This document shows, in pieces, positions 10,690 to 19,864 of a stretch of 31,478 bases of DNA (positions are counted from its first letter, which is position 1; each line of letters starts with the position of its first letter). Below the pieces are notes generated by a model. That model was given only the letters and a program-made list of their open reading frames with translations, searched no databases and was not told the DNA's origin. The DNA comes from Pseudoneurospora amorphoporcata (lineage: Eukaryota > Ascomycota > Sordariomycetes > Sordariales > Sordariaceae). The stretch is from the NCBI GenBank assembly GCA_033297205.1, contig MU859343.1:1-31478 (forward strand), written 5' to 3'. Made by a program: the position numbers and the translations under genes.

Positions 10690-13600
10690 CGTGGGCTGAA
10701 AAACCTTAATCCTTCTTGTGGTATTTGGTTCCCACTCTTACTCCAGGCCCTCTGACCCTGGGAGGCCCCATACTTCCTCGTACGGCAGCGGTTCATCGTC
10801 TAGGTCGAGGGTCTCCGCGCGGGCTATCTTTATCCCTTGATAGCCTCCTCCTTATAGTACCTAGATGTGTGTGTATCCCTTATCTTTAAGAGCTTGTATT
10901 CTTGTAAGGAACGTTGCGTAGCTAGTTCCAAATGCTTTTAGCGTATTTTTAGCCGTATACGAGTTGCGGTATGTAACTAGTGGGCAGACGTAGAAATGTC
11001 CTTTCTCTTAGGGCGCTCCACATATGCAATATTAGAACGTTTCGGGAGGGTAGTTAAAACGGTCGTGGTAGGAGTAGAAGTCCTAGTGGCCGGTCGTCTC
11101 CCCTACCCATCCCGCAAGGTATTTACGAGGTAGCTCGAGGTAGAGGTTATTATCTTTATACTATAGCTAGTCCGCAAAGCATTGTAGCTTATTAGTAGCC
11201 TAGTATAACTTTGGGTCGGATTCGAGCGGTAGATGCTATAGTTTAGAGCGGCGTACTTATCTCTCGGCACCGAGGGCAAGCCAGTTACGAAGAGCTGGCA
11301 GCCGAAGGAGGTAAATTCGTCCGGAGCCTCCTCTAGGGAGGATTGTATATCCGCGAGCGCGTGTAGTTTAGACTACCCTTGTAGGGGAGGACGTTTTAGT
11401 CTTTAGTTTAACGGGTAGTTACCCAGGAACGTATAGAGTCTGGCTGCCGTTCTCGCTACCTCCTTTCTAATAATTTCTAGCGGGGCTATACTAGCTAGCT
11501 AAAAGGGGACCATTCTTGTGACCGTTCTCCATACCAATAAGGACTTCCTAAGTGCTTTCGATGCGGTCGTTTCTAGTTCCTCGAGAGCCGACTTGATGTT
11601 CGTAGACACTAGGTTCCCTCCTTTCCTATGTTTGGAGTATCCCGGAAAGAGGGCCGCCGTTCCGTACGTTAAGGTCGGGACTAAGCATGTAGTAAATAGT
11701 TGCTTGGCTGAGCGTGGAGTGAGGCCTTAGGAGACTTGGTTAATACGTAACGAGAGGCCTATTACCGTAGTTGCTTTAGGTATGCGTTTCCGGACTTGCG
11801 TAGCGAGCGAGAATCTCTTATTGAAGTAGACCCCTAGCCATCGTAGCTCCTTCTAGGGCTTTATCGTTCTAAGTTGGGTATTAATAGTAATATTAGCCGG
11901 GTTCCGCCAAATCTTCTTTGCTCCTTTGCCCTATAGTGGTAAGTATAACGCTTCTATTTTTCTATAGTCTATTTTAAGGCCTAAATCAGCTCCTCGTTGG
12001 TATAGGTCGGCCGCTCTTAGTAATGTGGCGTATAGCATTTGTGTAGCGTCGCGGCCGATTGTAAGGTGCGCTATATCATCTACGTACGAGAACGCTAGTC
12101 CTTGGTATCGTTTCGGTAGTGAGGCCGTAAATAGCAGGAAAAGTATAGGGGACTAGGGGGAGCCCTAGGGCAGTCCGCTACTCGAAAAGAAACGTGTCTT
12201 GGCCCATTTAAAAGTGAAGCTTCTATCTGTGCAGAAATCCGTAATAAGTGTGGTTAATAGGGTTGGCCACCCTTGTCCATTCAGGACTTCGTTGAGCTTA
12301 TCTACCCTTGTAGATGGGAACGCGGAGTCGATGTCGTAGGTCGTAATCATTCTATGGAGTCCAACCCAGTTGGTTCCTTCCGCATCGTGAACCAATGCCA
12401 TAACCAAGTCTGTAGCGGACTGGGTAGGAATCGCACCCGCCGTGTTTCTAGGGATTAAATCGGCGTTTAGGGCGATCGTGGTCATCCTTCTCGCTATTAA
12501 GCGTTCGATGCCCTTGCCTATTGTGGATAGTAGCGCGATGGGTCTCTATCCTTTATAGTTGTGTGGGTCTCTTTCTGGTTTCGAGAGCGTTATTACCTAC
12601 GCCTTCTTAAAGGCAGTAGGGAATTTTCCTAGTGTGAGTGTTGCGTGCGTAATAGCCTGGACTGTAGGAAAGATCGCTTCCCATGCGCCTTTAAGGGTAT
12701 TTAGTGTACTACCGTCAGGTCTTAGGGTATTTAAACCACATTGGAGGAAAGCTTCACGGATTTCTTCGTCTGTAGGCGTTTCTAAGACTCATTGTACTAT
12801 ATCTTGTAGGAGCGTAGGGCCGTGGTGTTAGTAAGATGGAAGGGCGTCCTGTCCAGTTGGGTGGAAAGCGGCGTCGGTTAAGTATATAGCAATATCTGTT
12901 ACACGGACATCCGACCTCAACTCTGACCCTACAACGTGAGGCTCACGGAGCCGCACATCTCTCAGCCTCACGCAGATACTTCAGCGTATTCCAGCCAACG
13001 ATACCTCTGCTGGCTGCACTGCTCCTCACGCTAGGACAAGCTGGCCAGACCAAGAAGGAGAACCCTGTCCTCATAGGACTATCCCCAGCCAACTAGAATA
13101 ATAGGGAGGCGTTAGCGATATAGCCGGCGCTAAAGGAGGGAAGCGACTGGAGGAAACCACTTATGAAGATCCACTTGTAAGCACACGCGTGCACACTGCT
13201 AGATAGATGCCTTACGGCCTCATGGCTAGAATTAGGCCAACATACTCTGTACGTACCGATCAGAAGGAAGGAAGGCTTTAGCATAAAAAGGCCAGGAATC
13301 CCAGCCCAGTTGGAAAAGGCTTGAAAGGATTAATAAGGCCTTCGAGACTAAAGTAGTTTATTAGCTGAATTGAACTACTATTCCAAGCTCAGATTACTGC
13401 CCTTGTCACAATATCTTTAGGGTCCGTTAACCTCCTGTCCTATATATTAATAAGCGTAGGTCTATCGTCTAAAGGGTCCTTTCTCCATCTGAAGATATTG
13501 CCTAATTCCTTTAAGGATTTTGCCGTATCTATTCGGTTGCGGTAGAAGTCCATATAGACTTTTTTGCAAATTCGTTAGTATTCTTTAGGGTTCTCGTCCT

Positions 13601-14450
13601 TTATCTCAACAAGGAGGTTACTCCACTAGGGCATACTCTTCAGTTTCCTTTTGAGCGCGATAGAGTACTCCTTGACCGTACCTTCGAAAATATCTGTAAA
13701 GGACTAAGCGAGTTCGTTGAGTTCCCTTTGGGAAATTGGCGTAGGGACCGTTCTAAGTAGCCGCTATAATAGAGCTTGGTACGCGTCTTCATATATAGCC
13801 GGGAGCGTATATTTCTTCCAGGGAGGTAGGTTTTTATTAGCTGGTATAGTAATGACGAGTTTGCGATAGTCCGAAACCTAAGCGCCGACTCTTATATACG
13901 ATCCTTCCGTTCTAAACGCGAGGTCTAGGGTCGAATCTCCGTTCGTATATCTATGTATGGGTATTCTAAGTGTATTTAGTAGGTTGAAGCCCTGGAAAGC
14001 TATTATTTCTTTAATTTCGTCCCTTCGTCTTAAGTTGCGGAACTAAGGGTCCCAAGAGGAGTGGTGAGCGTTAAAGTCTCCTACTATCAATATAGGTTGG
14101 TTTTGGATTGTCGATAGGTATTCCCTTGCTGGTTCCGCCTACCTATCCTGTAGATGCCAATATGTATTCGTAATATTAGCACCGTTGACTGTTATTGTCG
14201 TAGTATACGTTTAGGAGTCGAGTGGTATAGTAAAATCGTATGTTTTTATGATGTATATTGTAGATCTTATCTCTTGGTCATTTAGACCGACGGTATAATA
14301 GCCGGGATGTCTACGGATCCTACCTTGTATAACGGTAAGTTCTTAGATGTAGACTACTGGGGTCCGGCTTGTAATTACCCATTCAAGGATGCCGTTAGTA
14401 TTCGCTAGGGACTTCTAAACGTTAACAAATACAACCCTTAATCCCCCTTT
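10690..14450 (-). pseudogene. LINE ORF2: endonuclease / reverse transcriptase, dead
   Basis: Ends are approximate. Legible parts in order: endonuclease start KGGLRVVFVNV (about 14450) and ANTNGILEWVITSRTPVVYI; endonuclease core ILIVGDFNAHHSSWDP (GDFN at 14070-14081); linker LPPWKKYTLPAIYED; the RT domain, including an open stretch at 12485-12165 with TYDIDSAFPSTRVDKL and NGQGWPTLL; the GLPxGSPxSPILFLLF motif with both Gln codons turned to TAG; and the catalytic YVDD intact at 12075-12086. After the thumb-like WLGVYFNKRFS segment, a C-terminal CICGAPx..HFYVCP motif lies at about 10982-11028. A 514-bp solo LTR interrupts it at 12897-13410. The enzyme would nick DNA and copy the RNA at the nick; this copy cannot. 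Confidence 0.83.
12897..13410. mobile_element. Solo LTR nested in LINE ORF2, with 5-bp target duplication
   Basis: A 514-bp insert begins TGTTACACGG and ends CTTGTCACA, so it has the TG...CA ends of a retroviral-type LTR. It is flanked by a perfect 5-bp direct repeat ATATC (12892-12896 and 13411-13415), the length usual for Gypsy/Copia integrases. LINE coding sequence is legible on both sides (RT-side sequence to the left, the TDPKDIV segment to the right) and absent inside. It contains a 9-bp inverted repeat (CGTGAGGCT at 12935, AGCCTCACG at 12964). The left part keeps many CpA dinucleotides, unlike the surrounding LINE, so it is probably younger than most of the LINE's RIP damage. No internal retroelement genes are present, hence a solo LTR left by LTR-LTR recombination. 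Orientation is undetermined. Confidence 0.82.
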
Positions 14451-16292
14451 TATTGAGATAGGGGGTTAGGGCTTTGTTGTCTATCCTCCTATATACTCTC
14501 CGCCGGTTGGGCCTTAGACGTCTGGGGGAGTAGGATGGGGGTGTTCAGTACTGCAGGGAAACGACCGCGAGGGGTATTTTCCCAGATCTCTAAAGGTTGT
14601 AAACCTTCGCAGTACTTTACGGTCGTCTGTGGAACGGGCTGTTTGAAAGTAAAGAGCTTAGCTCCTATTTTCTCCCCTTTTTCCCTTTCCTCTTGGGCCC
14701 GGAAACGCTTTCTAGCGTTTCCGCGCTATGCTATAATGTTGAGCGCTGGGTCCTAAGGTGTAGAAGGGCCTGGTTCCGGCTGCGCGGCCGGTGGAGTTTT
14801 CGGGGGCGGAGGGGACTCTTCTAATTCCGAGCTCTTATCGTCTTCGATTATAATCGTAGGAGTATTAGTAGACGGCCTAGCGGCGGCGGGGGCCTCCGGG
14901 TCCATAGTAATATTTCTATCCTTATTAATTACGGTGTTTAAGGATGCGTCGTTAGTTATAACGGGGGCCGTCTCGGCCTTTCCGGTTAGGGATCCGGTTA
15001 CTCCATTATCTACCTGAGATGCTTTGACGGCGTCTCTATATGCAGTTCTGCCGGCCTTTCTAGCTCCGGCGCGTTGCTCGGTAGTGAATTTCTTAACGTT
15101 TCCGTCTTTAACCTTAGGGAAGACGGGGCAATCTGGGTGTCCTAGTTGGAAGAAGCTAAGGCAATTGGGGCACTGGGGGATAGGTTTGTAAGCTTCTCTA
15201 TGAGAGGCCTTGAGTGTGCTATAACGGGTATAGATTAAAGCAAAGATACACTTTGTAGTGTAATAGTAGCTGAAATACCATTCGTATATATATATATGGG
15301 GGTTGCGTTCTATTAACTAGGCCGGTTCCGAGCCGAAGATCCGGAAGGAGGTAATCTTCTTCCGGAGGACGATAATATAATCCCCGTCCTTTTTTTCTTT
15401 GAGGATCTTAGCTTCCTATTTTGTAGCGGCTTAGACTTCTTGGGCGATAAAAGGTTCTATAGAACGGGAGCCGTTGTAGGTATAGAATATTAGCGGAATG
15501 TTAGTAAGGTAGTATGTGACCGTCTTGATCTCCAGTTCGATGATGTACTGGGAGACTTCCTTATTAAGGTCTATAAGGAGTTGTCGTTAGTCCGATTTAA
15601 CGGTTTCGATACAAAACCCTGATTGAATAGGGTAAACTCGTTTGATTTGGTGGCGAGGAAACTTTACTTCCTCAGTAATGTATAAAATAATGCCTTCGGG
15701 TGTCGCTTTCCGAAGTTCCGCATCTTCTTTAAGCCTAAGGAAAGACCTATAGTTATTTCTATGGGTAGCGGGTTGATTACCTTAAGTAGGGACGGTCGTT
15801 TTACTCCTTTTGATATTTTTTTTTGGATTTAACCTCCTGCCATTCGGTCTATTTTGAGTTGCCCTTAGCGGGCGCGTAGGACGGCTTCTGGGTAGCTGGG
15901 TTGGGGTTGGAGTGCAAGGCTTGTTTGACTAGTTTAGGGTGTAGCGTAGCCGGTGGAGTCGGTTCGGCTTATTAGCAGTTAGCCGTTAGCCCGGGTTGGT
16001 TGGTCTAGGAGAGTAGAGCCGGTTGGGCCGGGGCTGTTGTCGTTGGGTGAGTTGGGGGCGGTAAGGTCTTTCTTGTATTATCAGTTTTGAAGAAAGAGAA
16101 GAGGAGGCCGTAAAGCTATTCTCTCAAGGGGGCTGCCTCTCTTTTCAGTACGGGAGTTTTAAGGCCTTTGTGAGCTTCGTTAATGGCTATAATGGTGATT
16201 TTCGCGACTTCGAGTCGCGTTTGGAGTCTCTCGATAAGCTCCTCGTTGGCTTTGCGTAGGGTGGCTACGATGTCGTCCCTGAAGGGCACCAT
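14450..16292 (-). pseudogene. LINE ORF1 (gag-like, zinc knuckle), dead
   Basis: Starts at ATG 16292 with MVPFRDDIVATLRKANEEL, clearly the same family as the ORF1 at 195-929. The left end is approximate. It has RIP-type stops in the Pro-rich middle. Further along, a Cys/His motif CPNCLSFFQLGHPDC (about 15130-15172) looks like a zinc knuckle with wider spacing than the standard CCHC form. A disordered tail rich in Pro/Glu (SSELEESPPPPKTPP) and a conserved-looking IWENTPRGRFPAVL segment follow. ORF1 proteins coat the LINE RNA; the zinc knuckle would bind nucleic acid. Confidence 0.78.
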
Positions 16293-16472
16293 CGTGGCCG
16301 CAGCGTCGAGTTTTACAGGCTCGGAGCCCTTCTCAAAGTAGTGAAAAGTAGTGATAGTTGCGATGGTGTTGAGGCGACAACTTAGGATACCCAGTCCTGA
16401 TTGGTTTACTCTACGAAGAACGCTTCTGATTGGCCGGAGCCAGTTCAGAAAAATATTTTTCGGGAGAAGGTG
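16293..16472 (-). mobile_element. LINE 5'UTR, same terminus as copies A and B
   Basis: Aligns with 930-1074 and, for its outer part, 1-118: shared words include CCCAG.CCT, TCTGATTGGCCG and the terminal CGGGAGAAGGTG. All three copies lose similarity right after that word, which fixes the element's 5' end at 16472. The 5'UTR of such LINEs carries an internal promoter; no promoter element could be picked out. Confidence 0.78.
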
Positions 16473-16853
16473 CTACAGTAGTAGCGTTTGCACAGCTGCC
16501 AAGCGCTCTCGCATTGTAGCCGCTGCTGCCGCTTTCGTCCCATCTTGGTACACACGGTTCGGCCCATCCGCAGTCAGCGAATTTTGGGGCTACCTGGGCC
16601 GGAACTGCGCAAAGGTGGATCCCGTTGCTCCGTCGCTCCGCTGCATGCACGTATCGCGAACCCGACTCAATTCCTGACTCTTTTCAGGGTCGTTTAGTGG
16701 GTACGGCTACGGATTGCAGAGTGCTTGACAGACCATATCGGTACGCATTGGCGAGATCTGTGGCAGCCCAGTATCATCGGGTACTTGATGCTGCTGTATC
16801 CTTGGTATAAGACGGGCCGCTGATCTGAAAAAAAGGGCACAAACTGCAGCACC
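16473..16853. promoter_or_regulatory. Upstream region of the thioesterase gene
   Basis: 381 bp between the LINE 5' end and the thioesterase start codon. Composition is normal and not RIP-like, so mutation does not appear to have leaked from the LINE into the flank. It should contain the promoter, but no specific site can be assigned. Confidence 0.5.
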
Positions 16854-17891
16854 ATGTCCTCACGGCTTGCATTCCTGTTCACACGCGGCCGTCCCGTTCA
16901 GTCTTCACTCTCGGTCCCGGCTGGTATATTCCGGATCACCACACCTTGTCGGCTGTCTTCATCTGCCAGTCACTTCAGTGAGCCGGCCATTTCCCCCTTG
17001 GTTCGTCATGCCTTTGCTCTAGCGGCCTTGCTGACTTCACGGCCGGCACGTTGCCCGCCTTAGACCCGGCCACTTCCCCCGCGCCGCCGGTTAGGCCTTT
17101 CTTCGTCCGGGCGATTCTGTCTACCCTCCGCCTTTCCTTCCGTGCCCTGTTTTTCACAACACTCGGTTTCGTACTCGCTGCCGCGCCTGCTTACGATACC
17201 ATGGTTGCCATCACTTCGCCACCCAGCGACGCCGAAACCGTCTCTCTATTTATCCCCCAAGATGACGACGCCCAGGCCAAGGAGGACTTTATCAACTCGC
17301 ATCCCCTCACTCTCTCCCTAAGGGCCAATCCCGACTTCATCGAGTCACGCCCACACATGAAGATTCCGGAGGCATGGCGAAAACGCAATCTGACGGGTGG
17401 CGTTCTCATGGGTCCAGGAAAAGTGGCAGTCCCGCCCTTCAGCTTCTCCGAGAAGACCGGAAAAGACTTTGTACAGATATCCCACGTTGGAATCGATCTG
17501 TGCGGTCATATGGGCGTCATTCATGGCGGTTTTCTGGCTACGATGCTCGATGAAGGACTGGCCAGATGTTGTTTCCCCGTGTTGCCTTTCAACGTTGGCA
17601 TGACGGCCAAGTTGGACATCAACTACAAGGCTCCCGCCATGGCCGACCAGTACCTCGTCTTACGGGCCACTACCGTCAAGGTCGAAGGGCGAAAGGCTTG
17701 GGTGGAAGGCCACATTGAGACACTCCCGTCCAAGGAAGGAGAGGAGCCGACCGTGTTGGTGACAGCAAGCGCCCTCTACATCTCCCCCAAGCAAGCAGCG
17801 GTACGTTGAAACCTCTCAATCGGTAGGTCTGAATCCGTTAAGCTAATCATGGGGTGATCAGACAATGGCAAAGGTGTATCCCGTCAAGTAG
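16854..17891 (+). CDS. Hotdog-fold thioesterase (PaaI/4HBT type), probably mitochondrial or membrane-anchored
   Basis: Probably hydrolyses an acyl-CoA; the substrate is unknown. Three exons fit: 16854-16977, 17064-17800 and 17862-17891 (introns of 86 and 61 nt), giving 296 residues. The first join links an Arg-rich presequence-like exon (MSSRLAFLFTRGRPVQ) to the ORF; the last adds TMAKVYPVK, a more family-like C-terminus than reading through to the stop at 17809. A hydrophobic helix (about 67-83) after the presequence could be a membrane anchor. The hotdog core holds VIHGGFLATMLDE (H195, G196, G197, D204, E205), the substrate-binding and catalytic signature, then KLDINYKAPAMADQYLVLRA and RKAWVEGHIE. 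The N-terminal exon is the least certain part; a shorter start at 17051 or the internal Met near 17201 is possible. Confidence 0.85.
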
Positions 17892-18794
17892 TAGCACATA
17901 GGGGACCCTGTGCCTGCAGCTTGTCATATGGCTCATAGGTCTAGAGGAACATCTGGCCCGCTGGCTGTGGGACGTACAAGTATCAAAGGAAGAGAAGAGC
18001 GCAGTATAATGGCTGCTCTGCTCGGCTTGGTGCCCCCCTGGACACACGGCGGAGTTCCAGTATCACTTCATAGACAAGGTGGGTGGAATAGATACACTAG
18101 ACGCACTTAAGATTCTGGCCTACATACAAGCTCCCTGTATATCAATGCGCGTCCGCAAACTACCCTCCCGACTTACCACTTCCACTCAGAGAATTTGGGT
18201 TTACTCAAAGCCAATCATGTTGCAGGATCGTTCCCGAGAAACTTTGCGACCCGCATCAGTTCACCAGCATATTGGTCGGAAGCCAGTTATACCCGGCGCT
18301 AAACCTGTTGAGTTAAACCAAATCCCCTGAGTGATGCCGGTATTGTGTAAATGCGTTGTAGCAACTCATACCATTCTGAAAAAAACCAAATCCCCTGAGT
18401 GATACCGGTATTGTGTAAATGCGTTGTAGCAACTCATACCATTCTGAAAACCGAGTGCCCAAAAGATAGACGGGATGAAGTAACGTTGTGGGAGGTTGAT
18501 AAGTGTGAGAGTAGAATACTAGGTACTGCGGTATTCGGCACTGTTGGGCCCACTTCTGTCACAGAAAGGACGATTGCGCAATTGCTAAACCAAGCAGGCG
18601 GGACAATGCATATCCATCGGCTTTTACACCGGACTAAAACTAAGTGGTAACAACAGCAGAAAAGAGTCTTTCGCATCTTTCACCCCTCCTTGTTACCCAT
18701 CTTTGCCTGTTCTCTTGCGCGCGTCAAAGGGACCCTAAACGGAATCCAGTCACAACCATCACAGCTAAGATCACAGTTGCCAGGAACAGTCACA
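17892..18794. other. Intergenic region, thioesterase to APS kinase
   Basis: About 900 bp with no gene recognised. It contains a perfect-period 68-bp tandem duplication (listed separately) and, in its right part, the promoter and 5' leader of APS kinase. Short open frames present (for example 18399-18650) cover the repeat and look random. Confidence 0.5.
18315..18450. repeat. Tandem duplication, 2 x 68 bp
   Basis: 18315-18382 and 18383-18450 are identical except for one base (G at 18336, A at 18404). Each unit starts AAACCAAATCCCCTGAGTGA and ends CCATTCTGAAAA. The near-identity implies a recent duplication. It lies about 345 bp upstream of the APS kinase start codon; whether it affects expression is unknown. 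Confidence 0.95.
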
Positions 18795-19609
18795 ATGGCA
18801 ACGTGAGTCCAGTTCCTCTCCCGCCCATTTTTCCACACCTTGCCAGGATTCCGGGGCTTCCAGCCAAAGGTAGAAAGACTGACTGACTGGGGCATACACA
18901 GCAACATTACCTGGCATCCGTCGCTTTCACGACATGAACGCAACCAGTTGCGTGGCCAGCGTGGGTTCACCATCTGGTTCACAGGCTTGTCAGCATCGGG
19001 AAAGTCGACGGTGGCAACCGCCCTTGAGCAGCATCTCTTGCACATTGGCCTGGCCGCCTACCGGCTGGATGGCGACAATGTGCGTTTCGGGCTGAACAAG
19101 GATCTTGGTTTCTCGGAAAAAGACCGCAATGAGAACATTCGGCGCATCGCAGAGGTATGTCCAGCTCCCATCCCCTCTCCCCTTCACCTTGTTTCGCTTC
19201 TCGTGCTTACTCCCTTGGGCTTTGCTCCTTCCAGGTAGCCAAGCTTTTTGCCGACTCTTCCACAATTGCCCTCACCTCATTCATTTCACCTTACCGCGCC
19301 GACCGCCAGATCGCGCGTGACCTGCACGCAAATTCGACACAGGCTGGAGACGACCCGCTTCCGTTCATCGAGGTATTCGTTGACGTTCCTCTTGCTGAGG
19401 CCGAAAAGAGAGATCCCAAGGGGCTGTACAAGAAGGCCCGCGCCGGAGAAATCAAGGACTTCACTGGCATTTCGGCGCCTTACGAGGCACCAGAGTCGCC
19501 TGAAATCACCATCAGGACAGACCTTCTGAGCGTGGAGGAGTGCGTCAAGAAGATTGTAGATTATCTGGCCGAGGCCGGTCTCATCAGTGAAACTAAGGAG
19601 ACGAGATAA
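18795..19609 (+). CDS. MET14: Adenylylsulfate (APS) kinase
   Basis: Phosphorylates APS to PAPS with ATP, the second step of sulfate assimilation. Three exons fit: an 8-nt first exon 18795-18802 (ATGGCAAC), then 18902-19154 and 19235-19609, with introns of 99 and 80 nt, giving 211 residues, a usual size for fungal APS kinases. The tiny first exon is supported because the join gives MATNITWHPSLSRHERN, the expected family start. The P-loop is GLSASGKST (31-39); RLDGDNVRFGLNKDLGF, FISPYRADRQIARDLH and FVDVPLAEAEKRDPKGLYKK follow, then the lid segment RAGEIKDFTGISAPYE. The GAG|GTAGCC junction gives RIAEVAKLFADSS. The yeast counterpart is MET14. It converges with the V-ATPase gene, stop codons 255 bp apart. 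Confidence 0.95.
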
Positions 19610-19864
19610 TGTTAAATTGGGACGAGGATACAACCACCCCATACCTGGGGGTGCGTGAAAGCTGAAGTCATTAACTGAAACCACGAGCGAATGTGCTGTC
19701 TTTGTCAGGCGCTTTCAAGGGGAGAACACCTATCTAGTAGTGCCTACTGGCGATGCGTATGTGACACATGTGCGTGAGAGTCACGCCCCAGTGCGTACAC
19801 ATGACCATTCGCCGCCGCCGTTGCTGTTGCCGCCACCGCATGGTTCTGAACTATAACCCAGCCA

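Larger units (their letters stand above)
10557..16472 (-). mobile_element. Degraded full-length LINE (Tad/I-like architecture), RIP-mutated
   Basis: An approximately 5.9-kb element on the minus strand (about 5.4 kb without the nested LTR). From its 5' end: 5'UTR 16472-16293, ORF1 from 16292, ORF2 with AP-type endonuclease and reverse transcriptase, a C-terminal Cys/His motif, and a short tandem tail at about 10557-10578. The 5' terminus CACCTTCTCCC is shared with the two copies at 118 and 1074. Stops, mainly TAG/TAA, interrupt both ORFs throughout, so it cannot move by itself. Architecture (ORF1 with zinc knuckle, endonuclease plus RT in ORF2) fits fungal Tad-like LINEs; I could not identify an RNase H domain. 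No target-site duplication is evident. Confidence 0.85.

Noticed and set aside
12897..13410. Reading the LTR segment as part of LINE ORF2
   Set aside because: No ORF2-like sequence is legible inside it and the flanking ATATC repeat with TG...CA ends fits an LTR insertion better.
10540..16500. Target-site duplication around the minus-strand LINE
   Set aside because: I compared sequence after 16472 with that before 10557 and found no convincing direct repeat; the exact 3' end is uncertain.
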